Origin: Novosphingobium taihuense
Lineage (GTDB): Bacteria; Pseudomonadota; Alphaproteobacteria; Sphingomonadales; Sphingomonadaceae
DNA length: 64,000 bases
Direction of reading: 5' to 3'
NCBI RefSeq assembly: GCF_007830315.1
Contig: NZ_VLKJ01000009.1
Coordinates: forward strand, 1-64,000
Below are positions 33,951 to 42,484 of the stretch, in pieces. How positions within the stretch are numbered: the first letter of the stretch is position 1; each line of letters opens with the position of its first letter. The translations under genes were made by a program, and so were the position numbers. The notes beneath the pieces were generated by a model. It worked only from the letters and a program-made list of their open reading frames with translations, ran no database searches and had not been told where the DNA came from.

Positions 33951-33961
33951 TTATCATCTAA
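33951..33961 (+). promoter_or_regulatory. Shared 11-bp motif, site 2
   Basis: Reads TTATCATCTAA and continues CTAGGTAAAA, 73 bp upstream of the Rieske oxygenase start in a 128-bp gap. TTTATC and GGTAAA around it form an imperfect inverted repeat. Confidence 0.5.
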
Positions 33962-34006
33962 CTAGGTAAAACGACATTTGGCAAGAATTTGCAAGTCGAT
34001 CGCCTG

Positions 34007-34405
34007 TCATCTGCCCCTTTGCAGTTGAGCCACGCGGTGCTTGATCCGCCATCCGGCGGCGCTCTTCACCAATGTGTCGCGGTAGGTGACGCTGCCGACC
34101 CGCCCCTTGCGGCCGACTCCGATGCCCTTGGAGAGGACCTCGGCCCTGTCCAGCTCGAGCGTCCTGATCACGATGTTCGTGGCGTGGTGTGCTACCGGGT
34201 GGGGCCAGCCGGGCGTCGCCCAGTCGGCAGCAAGTCGCGCGAGACCCTCGGTGATTTCGCCGTGCTCGAATGCGCTGGTATCGAACACAATGTCGTCGGT
34301 GAACAATTCACCAAGGCGGTGCCATTCACCTTCGTCGATCAGGTGGCCGTAGAGTGCGATCAGCTCATGGATCGCAAATCGGTCTTCCATCTCGTCAATG
34401 GTCAA
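34007..34405 (-). CDS. SnoaL-like / NTF2-fold protein (small)
   Basis: 132 residues: MEDRFAIHELIALYGHLIDE, HRLGELFTDDIVFDTSAFEH, HHATNIVIRTLELDRAEV and AAGWRIKHRVAQLQRGR form one cone domain. It resembles SnoaL_4 ring-modifying proteins; an Asp and His cluster (DTSAFEH) could be catalytic. The ATG overlaps the stop of the upstream 647-residue reductase by 4 bp, so the two are made together and may act in sequence. Confidence 0.83.
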   Translation of the reverse strand: MTIDEMEDRFAIHELIALYGHLIDEGEWHRLGELFTDDIVFDTSAFEHGEITEGLARLAADWATPGWPHPVAHHATNIVIRTLELDRAEVLSKGIGVGRKGRVGSVTYRDTLVKSAAGWRIKHRVAQLQRGR

Positions 34406-36345
34406 TGGATTTCTCGCGCTGCGGCATGGCCTTCCCAGATGGCCCTGAGCAGATCGCGTGGCTCACGTGCGTCGCCGACGATCCGGATGTTTGGATTTCC
34501 AGGTGCCAGGGCTTCGTGGATTTCGCGCAATGGCTTGTTGGGGGTGATAAGCACGACAGTATCCGCAGGTACGGCTGTGACCTGTTGCATTGCCGCAAGA
34601 TAAGGCCGGACCATCACGTCGTTCTCACGGATTTCAACGAGGTGGTGGCGTACGAGCAACGTGAACCCACCGAGCGCCTGAAAGCGCTCCCATGCAGCCA
34701 GGCTGCGCTCGTTCTTCCAGGCCAGCGCCGCTTGAGCGGTGACATAGGTGACAGATAGCCCCTGCGCGAGCAGATGCTCGGTTGCAGCCAACCCTTCATA
34801 GTCCCCAACGGTATCAAGCACGAGCGCAGTACGCCCGCGTGGCTTCTTCTCTCGCAAAAGTTCTGCCGTCGAGACAACGTGCGGCATGTCTGCACCAGGC
34901 ACGAGCTGGCTTGGCAACGTGTGTTGCTGTGCGTCCATCCGCGGAACCGAACCGGTTGCCACGATTACATGGTCTGCCATTTCGGCGATGACTTCGTCTT
35001 CTTCCATGAAGGTGTTCAGGCGAACTTCGACTCCGAGCCTGTAGACCTCGGCCTCAAGCCACAAAGCAATGTCGCCGAAGCCGGCACTGTGGGGTGCTAG
35101 GCGTGCGATGTCGAGCTGCCCCCCGAGCCGCGGGCTCGCCTCGCATAGCGTCACCTTGTGGCCTCTCATCGCGGCGACACGTGCTGCCTCCAGGCCTGCC
35201 GGACCGCCGCCAACCACCAGCACCTTGCGGGGTGTTTCGGTCAGAGTGATCAGTGCCTCGTCGTAGCGCGATTCGATTCCGGCCGCTGCGTTTACTGCGC
35301 AACCCCAGCGACCGCCGCGAAAATGCTGGTTACACCCGATACATGGTCGCACTTCCAGCGCCCGACCCTCGCGGGTCTTATTGACCAGATCGGGGTCTGC
35401 AATCTGGGCTCGTACCATTGAGACGAGATCCGCGGTGCCGTCGCGCAGCAGCTGTTCGGCATCGTCCAATGTGCGGTATCGCCCGGCAAGAAGGCGGGGC
35501 ACAGTCGCCGCAGCGGCAATCGTGCCAGAGGATGGAACCTCGTAGCCTGTCGGGTTTTGCATCGCACCGACCATCGTATCCATGCGGTAATAGTCGCCAC
35601 GTGAAATATTGACGTAATCAATCAAGTTCTCGGCTTGGAGTCGCTCGAGGACCTTTATGTTAATGCCCTCGTCGACGCCGCCGGGCATGTCGCTAGCTGC
35701 CAGACGCACGCCCACCGCCATCGTTCCGCCCACCGCCGATCGCACCTGTCGCACTATCTCGAGCAGAAACCGCATGCGGTTCTCGAGACTGCCTCCCCAC
35801 CCATCTGCACGGTCGTTGTATATTTCCGACAGAAACTGCTGGGGCAGGTAGCCGTGTGCGGCGTGGATCTCGATGCCGTGCAATCCGCCATCGCGTGCAT
35901 GCCTTGCGCACCGGACGTATGCACCGATCACTTCCTCGATCATGGCCTCACTCATCCGCTGGCCGACCAGTCCCGTCATGCCAGGCACGTCCGAAACCGC
36001 CCATGGCGGCCCGCCGTCCTGCGCGGGATATAGATTGCCCCCGTGCCACAACTGAGCAAAGACCTTCATCGGCGAGGGCTCCACTGCGGCCATCAGCCTG
36101 CGGTAATCATCGACGATGCCGTCGTAGAACAAGCCATAAGGGTAGAGCATGCTGGAAGGGTGGACGCTTGCTGCGCCCAGAATGGTCAGCCCGCAGCCAC
36201 CGCTGCCACGCCTGGCATGATACGCAATGTAGTCGTCAGTCATCCGGGGGGACATTTCGAGCCCGCCGTGGGCGGAGCGCGTGACGCGGTTTGGAACCGT
36301 TATGGGGCCGATCTTCAGTGGCTGGAAAATCTTCTCGAGCGCCAT
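34402..36345 (-). CDS. OYE-type NADH:flavin oxidoreductase with C-terminal FAD/NAD domain (2,4-dienoyl-CoA reductase type)
   Basis: 647 residues with the FadH/BaiCD/TMADH architecture: an N-terminal FMN TIM barrel (LKIGPITVPNRVTRSAHGGL; EIHAAHGYLPQQFLSEIYN), a 4Fe-4S cysteine set (RPCIGCNQHFRGGRWGC), and C-terminal FAD and NAD domains (VLVVGGGPAGLEAARVAAMR; ATGSVPR). These enzymes reduce C=C bonds conjugated to a carbonyl or thioester; the bile-acid inducible BaiCD and BaiH act on 4-ene and related steroids. It is transcribed away from the E1 alpha gene across a 97-bp shared promoter region and coupled to the SnoaL gene. Confidence 0.92.
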   Translation of the reverse strand: MALEKIFQPLKIGPITVPNRVTRSAHGGLEMSPRMTDDYIAYHARRGSGGCGLTILGAASVHPSSMLYPYGLFYDGIVDDYRRLMAAVEPSPMKVFAQLWHGGNLYPAQDGGPPWAVSDVPGMTGLVGQRMSEAMIEEVIGAYVRCARHARDGGLHGIEIHAAHGYLPQQFLSEIYNDRADGWGGSLENRMRFLLEIVRQVRSAVGGTMAVGVRLAASDMPGGVDEGINIKVLERLQAENLIDYVNISRGDYYRMDTMVGAMQNPTGYEVPSSGTIAAAATVPRLLAGRYRTLDDAEQLLRDGTADLVSMVRAQIADPDLVNKTREGRALEVRPCIGCNQHFRGGRWGCAVNAAAGIESRYDEALITLTETPRKVLVVGGGPAGLEAARVAAMRGHKVTLCEASPRLGGQLDIARLAPHSAGFGDIALWLEAEVYRLGVEVRLNTFMEEDEVIAEMADHVIVATGSVPRMDAQQHTLPSQLVPGADMPHVVSTAELLREKKPRGRTALVLDTVGDYEGLAATEHLLAQGLSVTYVTAQAALAWKNERSLAAWERFQALGGFTLLVRHHLVEIRENDVMVRPYLAAMQQVTAVPADTVVLITPNKPLREIHEALAPGNPNIRIVGDAREPRDLLRAIWEGHAAAREIH

Positions 36346-36442
36346 TCCCGGTTCTCCCCAGTGCCCTTAGATGGGCTTGATCCTTCTCTATTTATCGTCT
36401 AGCGAATTTATCTGTATTTGCAACCGGCGAGGGAGAGAGCCG
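36346..36442. promoter_or_regulatory. Divergent promoter of the reductase and E1 operons
   Basis: A 97-bp gap holding both transcription starts, with an AT-rich core (36388-36420) that carries the shared motif and then TTTATCTG. The E1 alpha ribosome site is gggagagagc. Overlapping control of both operons by one regulator is likely. Confidence 0.6.
36392..36402 (+). promoter_or_regulatory. Shared 11-bp motif, site 3
   Basis: TTATCGTCTAG, with a second TTATC starting 16 bp later and followed by TG. The 23 bp match the reverse complement of the site at 40604-40626 at 16 positions, including both TTATC elements at the same spacing. Confidence 0.55.
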
Positions 36443-37426
36443 ATGCCATCTAACGCCATCGACAACGCGACACTGCTGTCGATCTACAAGCGCGCAGCGC
36501 TCATCAAGGCGAACGACGAGCGCGCGCGCAAGGTGATCCTGTCGGGCCAGATTGCTATGGTCTACTACTCCTATCGCGGGCAGGAGATCATTCCGTCGGT
36601 GATGGGCGAGATCCTGCGTGACGATGACACTCTCTGCACGATCTATCGCGGCATTCATGACATGATCGGCAAGGGCTTTCCGCTGCGCGAACTCTGGGCG
36701 GAACTGGCCGGGCGCAGGACGGGATCGTGCAAGGGCAAGGGTGGCCCCATGCACCTGACCTATCCACCGCGCGGAATCATGGTCACGACCGGCATCGTCG
36801 GATCATCCGCCCCGATCGCCAACGGCCTGGCCTGGGCGGCAAGGCTCGACCAGTCAGACCGTGTCTCGATCTGCACTTTTGGTGACGGCGCATCGAACAT
36901 CGGCGCGATCCATGAAGCCATGAACCTCGCCTCGGTGTGGAAGCTGCCGACCATCTTCGTCTGCCAGAACAACCTTTTCGCCGAGCACACGACGTTCGAG
37001 AAGATGACCGCGGGCGGCAACATTGCCGGCCGGGCTGCCGGCTATGCGATGCCGGGCGTGCGGGTGAACGGCAACGATCCTGCAGAAATGTACCTGGCTT
37101 TCAGCGAGGCGGTGGCGCGCGCGCGCGCGGGCGAGGGGCCGACCTTGCTCGAATGCATGACTTTCCGCTTCTTCGGGCACACCTTCGGAGATGACGATTC
37201 CTATATGCCAAAGGAACAGAAGTCGGCCGCGATGGCTGCGGATCCGGTTCCGGCACTGCGCGCACGCTTGATTGCCGACCGGATCGCCACCGAGGATGAG
37301 CTCGCCTCGTTTGAGGCCGAAATCGAGGCGCAGATCGACGATGCGGTCGCGTTCGCGCTCGAATCACCATGGCCCGAGCCGGACGACCTGCGCTTCGACG
37401 TGTTCGAGAAGGAGATCGCGGCATGA
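36443..37426 (+). CDS. Thiamine-diphosphate E1 component, alpha subunit (pyruvate/acetoin dehydrogenase type)
   Basis: 327 residues. The ThDP motif GDGASNIGAIHEAMN starts at residue 147 and ends in QNN at 175-177; GQEIIPSVMGEILR and YRGIHDMIGKG are the standard alpha-subunit blocks, and GSCKGKGGPMHL is also conserved. These heterotetrameric E1 enzymes cleave a 2-oxo acid or an acetoin-like ketol and pass the acyl or aldehyde unit to a lipoyl arm. The start at 36443 follows gggagagagccg. Overlaps the beta subunit by 4 bp. Confidence 0.92.
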   Translation: MPSNAIDNATLLSIYKRAALIKANDERARKVILSGQIAMVYYSYRGQEIIPSVMGEILRDDDTLCTIYRGIHDMIGKGFPLRELWAELAGRRTGSCKGKGGPMHLTYPPRGIMVTTGIVGSSAPIANGLAWAARLDQSDRVSICTFGDGASNIGAIHEAMNLASVWKLPTIFVCQNNLFAEHTTFEKMTAGGNIAGRAAGYAMPGVRVNGNDPAEMYLAFSEAVARARAGEGPTLLECMTFRFFGHTFGDDDSYMPKEQKSAAMAADPVPALRARLIADRIATEDELASFEAEIEAQIDDAVAFALESPWPEPDDLRFDVFEKEIAA

Positions 37427-38442
37427 GCGCGACTGCAACCGCCCCAGTGGCCAAGAAGCCTACCGTCACGATCCTGGCCGCTCTCGCAAAGGCCTACCAG
37501 GACATCTTTTCCGAGGACCCAAAGGCAATCACTCTGGGCGAGGACCTTGCTGATCCAGAGGGTGGGGGCATCGCCAAGATCACAAAGGGACTGTCGACGA
37601 AGTTCGGCGACGAGCGCGTCCGCTCGACGCCGATTTCAGAGCAGGCAATCATGGGAGCGGCCATCGGGGCGAGCCTTGCCGGGTACCGGCCGATTGCCGA
37701 GATCATGCTGATGAACTTCACCACCGTGGCGATGGACATGATCGTCAACCACGCGGCGAAGTTGCGTTTCATGTCTGGCGGGCAGACCAGTGTGCCGATC
37801 GTGATCCGTACGATGACCGGGCTTGGCTTTGGCTCGGGCGGACAGCACTGCGACTATCTCGAGGCATGGTTCGCGCACACGCCCGGAATCAAGGTCTGCG
37901 CCGCTTCGACTCCGGAGGATGCGTATGGCCTTTTGCGCGCCGCATACGAAGATCCTGACCCGGTCATCCTGATCGAGAATCTGCCGACATATTTCGCACC
38001 GATGAGCTTCGAATTGCCCGATGCCGGCCACCGTGTACCGCTTGGCAAAGCTGCAATCCAACGCGAAGGTACGGACGTGACCGTGGTTACCTATGCCCGC
38101 ATGGCCGTAAACGCCCGTGCCGCTGCCGATGCCTTGGCGGGCGAAGGAATCTCGGTCGAAGTGGTGGATCTTCGCACGATCGCTCCGTGGGATCGCGAAA
38201 CAGTTCTCGCCTCGGCGCGAAAGACCGGCCGTGTGCTGGTGGCGCACGAAGCGGTCAAGCAACACGGCGTCGGAGCTGAAATTGCGGCCGTGATTAACGA
38301 GGAACTGTTTGGCCAGCTCAAGAAACCGGTGAAGCGGGTTGGCGGTGCCTTTAGTGCGGTTCCGTATTCAAAGCCGCTCGAGAATGCCTATGCACCGGAC
38401 GCAGACGTGCTGGCATCCGCAATTCGCGATCTTCTACGCTGA
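37423..38442 (+). CDS. Thiamine-diphosphate E1 component, beta subunit
   Basis: 339 residues: TLGEDLADPEGGGIAKITKG, TPISEQAIMGAAIGASLAGY, PIAEIMLMNFTTVAMDMIVN and GGQTSVPIVIRTMTGLGFGS are the transketolase pyrimidine-binding blocks, with the ThDP-activating Glu in SEQAI. The C-terminal transketolase_C domain has VEVVDLRTIAPWDRETVLAS. The sequence is closer in style to acetoin and branched-chain E1 beta than to homodimeric E1. The N-terminal tail (residues 1-13, ATATAPVAKK) is a linker-like extension. Co-translated with the alpha subunit through ATGA. Confidence 0.92.
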   Translation: MSATATAPVAKKPTVTILAALAKAYQDIFSEDPKAITLGEDLADPEGGGIAKITKGLSTKFGDERVRSTPISEQAIMGAAIGASLAGYRPIAEIMLMNFTTVAMDMIVNHAAKLRFMSGGQTSVPIVIRTMTGLGFGSGGQHCDYLEAWFAHTPGIKVCAASTPEDAYGLLRAAYEDPDPVILIENLPTYFAPMSFELPDAGHRVPLGKAAIQREGTDVTVVTYARMAVNARAAADALAGEGISVEVVDLRTIAPWDRETVLASARKTGRVLVAHEAVKQHGVGAEIAAVINEELFGQLKKPVKRVGGAFSAVPYSKPLENAYAPDADVLASAIRDLLR

Positions 38443-38460
38443 CACTATCGGAAGGAAGCT

Positions 38461-38691
38461 ATGTCTACCGAAATTCTTTTGCCCAAGATCGGCTTTTCGA
38501 TGAATGAGGGTGTTCTGGCCGAATGGATGGTCGCCGATGGGGATCAGGTCACCGAAGGCCAGCCGATTTATGCGCTGGAGAGTGACAAATCGACCAACGA
38601 GGTCGAATCTCCAGCGAGCGGCACGATCCGTATCGTTGCGCAGGTTGGCGAGACGTATGAAGTCGGCGCAATCCTGGGGACAATCGAATAA
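38461..38691 (+). CDS. Free-standing lipoyl-domain protein
   Basis: Only 76 residues: a single biotin/lipoyl-attachment domain, LPKIGFSMNEGVLAEWMVAD, with the modified lysine at Lys43 in ALESDKSTNEVESP, the DK motif of lipoylation sites, and GAILGTIE at the end. In known 2-oxo-acid and acetoin dehydrogenases this domain is fused to the E2 acyltransferase and binds E3. Here there is no peripheral-subunit-binding or acyltransferase domain: the frame ends right after the domain, and the next gene is a convergent SDR. It probably carries the unit made by the E1 pair; the E2 and E3 activities would have to come from elsewhere or be dispensable. Confidence 0.93.
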   Translation: MSTEILLPKIGFSMNEGVLAEWMVADGDQVTEGQPIYALESDKSTNEVESPASGTIRIVAQVGETYEVGAILGTIE

Positions 38692-38716
38692 CCTCTCGCC
38701 CGACGGAAGTCTGGGC

Positions 38717-39484
38717 TCAACTCCAGATGTCGTCACCACGCCGGATCACGTCCTTGCCGCCATCCGCGAACAGAACCTGACCGACGAGGTAACGACACTG
38801 CGGGCTGGCAAGGAATGCCAGCAGCGGTGCAATATCCTCAGGACTCGCGTAGTCTGCAGTCGCAATCGGCGTAGCCTCGGCCAAAAGCGAGCGACCTTCT
38901 GCAGAGGACAGCAACGGTGCAGTCATCGCGGTGCGCACCGTGCCTGGTGCGACGCCGTTGAGCAACACGCCCGCATCGGCCCACTCGTGGTGGGCCGATG
39001 TGCGGCGTACCCAGCGGCTCAGTGCACGCTTGGTTGACGCGTAGACGAGACCGGGCTCCATGGAGGCCAGCTCTCGAGCCTGCGTTTCGTCGCCCGCCAG
39101 GCAGGCCGCAACCAGCGGCGGACTGATCGGCAGGATCGTGGCCGATGATGTGACAACGACCGCACGCGGTGCGTTCGAGCGGGCAAGGATGGGTCTGAGG
39201 GCGTCGAGCAAGGCTACCGTGCCGAAATAGTTGACTGCTACCATCGCGCTGGTGTCTGCGCTGGCGACCCCGGCACACGCGATGACTGCGTCCAGGCTCC
39301 CTCCGCTTGCAACCAGTATACGATCTACCAGACCATCGCGTTCGGCAGGATCTGCAAGGTTGGCAGTGACCTCGGCTTCGCGCAGATCAAGTCCCACGAC
39401 GTGCAGCCCGTCTGCGCGAAGCTGCGCCGCTGCCGCTCCGCCGATCCCACCAGCCGATCCGGTCACAAGAATGGTTCGCTTCAC
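38717..39484 (-). CDS. SDR resembling 3alpha-hydroxysteroid dehydrogenase/carbonyl reductase
   Basis: 255 residues. From memory of the Comamonas 3alpha-HSD (HsdA), the order and wording agree: VTGSAGGIG cofactor loop, VVGLDLREAEVTANLADPAE where HsdA has IVGIDIRDAEVIADL, AVIACAGV instead of NNAG, VAVNYFGTVALLDALRPIL, YASTKRAL catalytic Tyr-Lys, and a long insert after the catalytic Ser (VVTSSATI). Such enzymes oxidise 3alpha-hydroxyl groups of steroids with NAD. The substrate may be another polycyclic alcohol. It follows the APH-like kinase gene in a two-gene leftward operon and converges on the lipoyl gene with only 25 bp between. Confidence 0.85.
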   Translation of the reverse strand: MKRTILVTGSAGGIGGAAAAQLRADGLHVVGLDLREAEVTANLADPAERDGLVDRILVASGGSLDAVIACAGVASADTSAMVAVNYFGTVALLDALRPILARSNAPRAVVVTSSATILPISPPLVAACLAGDETQARELASMEPGLVYASTKRALSRWVRRTSAHHEWADAGVLLNGVAPGTVRTAMTAPLLSSAEGRSLLAEATPIATADYASPEDIAPLLAFLASPQCRYLVGQVLFADGGKDVIRRGDDIWS

Positions 39485-39499
39485 TTGTCGTTCCTTGCC

Positions 39500-40561
39500 T
39501 TACACGCCGAGAATTCCGAACGTGTCGAGATCGATCATCGCCATTGCAAAGCGCGAGGCGGCCGCAGTGTTGTTTGCTTCAGTCTGGAAATTCGAGCCGT
39601 TTAGCAGCCAGATCAGCAATCCCCAGATGACGCTGCGGCGATAAGCCGACCACGCATCGTCGAACGAAGGCGCAGCAACGCCCCGAACGGCAAGGGCTTC
39701 GAGGTAATGTTGAAGCAAGGCTGCCTGCCACCGCCGACGGTCCTCCAGATCAAGCCCCGCGATCAGGAAATAGCTGACGTCTATTGACCACGAGCCAAGC
39801 CGAGGCTGGGCGTCGAGAAAGCCGGGATTGCCTTGTGCGTCGACGTAAAGGTTGCCGAGGTGCATGTCGCCATGGTTGATGACAAGTGCCTCGTGTTTCG
39901 CCTGGGCGATGCGCATTGCGGCGTGCGCTGCCCTGATCCGCACCGGGTCAAGGATTGCCCGTGGCATTGCGGCGCCTCTAGGCGCAGTGGCAAAAGTCTG
40001 AAAGTGTTCGGGCGTGAGCAGCAGTTCGAAGTAGTGGGCAAGAGACGCTTCGCTTGCATCGGGCACCCAGGCGAAACTGCCGTCCCGCAAACGTGGTGAG
40101 TTCCACCAGCGCGCATGAAGCGTGGCCAAGCCGTCAAGAAATCGCGCCGCGAGGTTGAAATCGATCGGTTTCTGCGGTTCGAGGAAACGGACATTGCGCA
40201 AGCACAAGTCCTCAAGGATGACGAGTGCCCGTCCGGTATCGTCGGCGAGTGCGGCGAAGCAACGCGGCGACTCTATTTCAACGGTGGGAAGCAGATCGCG
40301 ATAAGCGTGGACTTCGTTGACATGCATCCCGCGCATCTGCGGACTGTGCGGCTCGAACCCGGCCTTCATCAGGACAGTAGCCGGAAAATCACTGCGATTT
40401 GTGCGCAATGCCAGCCTCAGCTTGGTACAGGCACCTTTCACCACGTCGACGATCTCGACTGAGTGCACCTGTATGCCAGGCTGGTTTTCGGCGAGCGCGC
40501 TGGTCAGCCATCGTGGCGAGATGTCGCTCGCCTGATCGGGCACGCGTAGCGGGTCCGCCAT
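39500..40561 (-). CDS. APH/EcKinase-like phosphotransferase
   Basis: 353 residues from the ATG at 40561 (ribosome site GGAGGGG; a GTG two codons upstream is possible). A eukaryotic-like kinase fold with Brenner motif VINHGDMHLGNLYVD and metal-binding FLDAQPRLG. The family (PF01636 and the ecdysteroid-kinase-like group) phosphorylates small hydroxylated molecules; insect members phosphorylate ecdysteroids. Residues around VILEDLCLRNVRFLEP match the EcKinase-like subgroup better than antibiotic kinases. Together with the 3alpha-HSD-like SDR it could modify a hydroxylated polycycle. The pair is preceded by a perfect inverted repeat. Confidence 0.82.
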   Translation of the reverse strand: MADPLRVPDQASDISPRWLTSALAENQPGIQVHSVEIVDVVKGACTKLRLALRTNRSDFPATVLMKAGFEPHSPQMRGMHVNEVHAYRDLLPTVEIESPRCFAALADDTGRALVILEDLCLRNVRFLEPQKPIDFNLAARFLDGLATLHARWWNSPRLRDGSFAWVPDASEASLAHYFELLLTPEHFQTFATAPRGAAMPRAILDPVRIRAAHAAMRIAQAKHEALVINHGDMHLGNLYVDAQGNPGFLDAQPRLGSWSIDVSYFLIAGLDLEDRRRWQAALLQHYLEALAVRGVAAPSFDDAWSAYRRSVIWGLLIWLLNGSNFQTEANNTAAASRFAMAMIDLDTFGILGV

Positions 40562-40867
40562 TCTCACTACCCCTCCAACTCGGTCCGCACAGTATCACAT
40601 TATCAGATAATTGAATTATATGATAATGTGGATCACGTTGCACTGACGATTGCAGCATGTTTCGCCATCGAGTTGCATCTTCCACGAACACTGCGGCGGC
40701 TCATCTCCGCATGCCGAGGGCCAGTCACGTCGTGATGAAGATGCACTGCAACAAGCCGGCGTCACCGATGTTGCACCCTTAAGCCATTGCGATGCTAGTC
40801 CGGTACAATTGATCGCGGGCCACTGGGTAAGCCATGCGCTGCCGGGCGTTCGCCAGCGCGGGCCTAA
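40562..40867. other. Intergenic region upstream of the APH-SDR operon
   Basis: About 300 bp without a supportable gene on either strand. It carries the strong inverted repeat at 40596-40630. The remaining part (40640-40860) contains nothing I can name; the GMC gene at its right ends here (stop at 40868). Confidence 0.45.
40596..40630. promoter_or_regulatory. Perfect 10-bp inverted repeat operator containing motif site 4
   Basis: CACATTATCA (40596-40605) and TGATAATGTG (40621-40630) are exact complements, separated by 15 bp of AT-rich DNA. On the minus strand 40616-40626 reads TTATCATATAA, a match to the shared motif, and TTATCTG follows at the same spacing as at 36392. It lies 35 bp upstream of the APH-like gene start, where a regulator would overlap the promoter. 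Confidence 0.65.
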
Positions 40868-42484
40868 CTAGCGGGCCAGGATTAGTTCCGCTGCGCGCGA
40901 GGCAAGCGCCATCGTTGGCGCGTTTGTGTTGCCGGCGATCATCTCGGGAAAGACCGAACAGTCGACCACGCGCAGCGCTTCGATACCGCGCAGACGTAAT
41001 TCACCGTCGAGGGGAGAGGAGTTATCACGTCCCATGCGTACGGTCGCGGTCGCGTGCAGGCCCGAAGCGCCCCAAAGGCGATAGGCATCCAGGATCTCGT
41101 CATCGCTCCGCATGCTTGCGGTCGCTTCGGTTTCGCCCACTACAAAGGGCTCCAAAGCGGGCTGCGCCATAATCTTGCGAAGGAACCTGACAGCACCGAT
41201 AACCGCGCGGCGATCGCTTTCGGCGGAGAGGTAATTCGGATCGATTGTGGCGGGGCCGTCGGGGTCAGGTGAGGTGACGGTTATCGAACCTTCGCTCTCA
41301 GGGCGCAGCCGGAATGAATAGAGGCTCATGCCTGGCGCATCCTCGAACTTGAAGCCGCCCGTGCTGCGCTCGGTCGAATAGGGCTGGAACATGATCTGCG
41401 TGTCGGGCCGCGTGGATTCGGGCAGCACGCGCGCGAATGCCGCCGCCTCGGACGATCCGTAGGAAAGCGTCCCGCTACCAAGCAAGACGTGCCGCGCAAC
41501 ATTTCCGAGGAGCCTGGCTCCGGAGAATTCGCGGTTCGAACTGTCGCGCCAGTGCCGCAAACGGAAATTGAGCGAAAGGAGAATGTGCTCGCGCATGTGG
41601 CGCCCGACGCTCGGGCTATCGAGGATGACCGGTATGCCAGCTGCGCGCAGAGCTTCAGCAGGTCCGATCCCCGAGAGTTGGAGTATGCGCGGCGACATCA
41701 ATGCACCGGCGGCGAGGATCACTTCGCCGCGCGCTACAAAACGCACCGCTTCGCCGCCACGGCGCCCTTCGACCCCAGTGGCGCGCCCACGGTCAAGCGT
41801 CACCCGATCAATGCGAACGCCCGTCGCGACGTGCAGGTTGGGCCGACGGCGTGCGCGGTCGAGAAAAGCGCGCGCACTGCTGACGCGGCGTCCACGCGCG
41901 TCGATGTTCCATTGCAGTGGGCCGACGCCTTCCTGAGCAGGTCCACTATGGTCCTCCTTTGCTGGAAGCCCAAGTTCCGTACCTGCCGATATCCATGCCT
42001 TGGCAAGAGGCGTGGGCGCCGGGTGTGTTTTCACTGCTACCGGGCCGCCCGTACCGCGTGTGGCGCTTGCGCCCATCGCGTGATCCTCGAGCCCACGCAG
42101 GTGTGGCAGCATCGCATCCCAAGACCAATGTGGCCCTGCAAGTTCAGCCAGCCGGTCGTAGTCCTCCTGCTGGCCACGGTTCCAAACCATGCCATTTACC
42201 GCGCTCGATCCGCCCAGCATCTTGCCGCGAACCCAGATTTCCGGGCCTCCGCCCCCTTCGCGCTGATTGGTGGTTGCATAGTAGTGCGCGCGATCGGGCA
42301 TCGTGAGAAGCTTGCCGAAGCCTTTGGGCATGGTAACGAGCATATCGGAGTGATCACCGCCCTCCTCAAGCAGGAGTACGCGATTGGCGGGGTCCGCCGA
42401 TAACCGCTCGGCCAGCACGCAACCAGCCGATCCGGCGCCCACAATGACGTAGTCGAACGCCGCTTGTGCTTCGGCCAAGTTCAA
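40868..42484 (-). CDS. GMC-family FAD oxidoreductase
   Basis: A complete GMC protein of about 536-538 residues. FAD loop YVIVGAGSAGCVLAERLSAD, signature 1 GKMLGGSSAVNGMVWNRGQ, signature 2 LAAGALMSPRILQLSGIGPA, C-terminal ATVRMGRDNSSPLDGELRLR and AGNTNAPTMALASRAAELI. The start is a TTG, either at 42484 overlapping the rubredoxin TGA or two codons later with better spacing from GGAGGAG. Normally the C-terminal block reads TCRMG, and here ATVRMG replaces the Cys. It oxidises an alcohol, perhaps the product of one of the two P450s upstream in the same operon. Confidence 0.92.
   Translation of the reverse strand: MNLAEAQAAFDYVIVGAGSAGCVLAERLSADPANRVLLLEEGGDHSDMLVTMPKGFGKLLTMPDRAHYYATTNQREGGGGPEIWVRGKMLGGSSAVNGMVWNRGQQEDYDRLAELAGPHWSWDAMLPHLRGLEDHAMGASATRGTGGPVAVKTHPAPTPLAKAWISAGTELGLPAKEDHSGPAQEGVGPLQWNIDARGRRVSSARAFLDRARRRPNLHVATGVRIDRVTLDRGRATGVEGRRGGEAVRFVARGEVILAAGALMSPRILQLSGIGPAEALRAAGIPVILDSPSVGRHMREHILLSLNFRLRHWRDSSNREFSGARLLGNVARHVLLGSGTLSYGSSEAAAFARVLPESTRPDTQIMFQPYSTERSTGGFKFEDAPGMSLYSFRLRPESEGSITVTSPDPDGPATIDPNYLSAESDRRAVIGAVRFLRKIMAQPALEPFVVGETEATASMRSDDEILDAYRLWGASGLHATATVRMGRDNSSPLDGELRLRGIEALRVVDCSVFPEMIAGNTNAPTMALASRAAELILAR

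Noticed and set aside
41489..42403. A 304-codon plus-strand frame across the GMC gene
   Set aside because: It is the shadow of a GMC oxidoreductase with all signatures intact on the minus strand.
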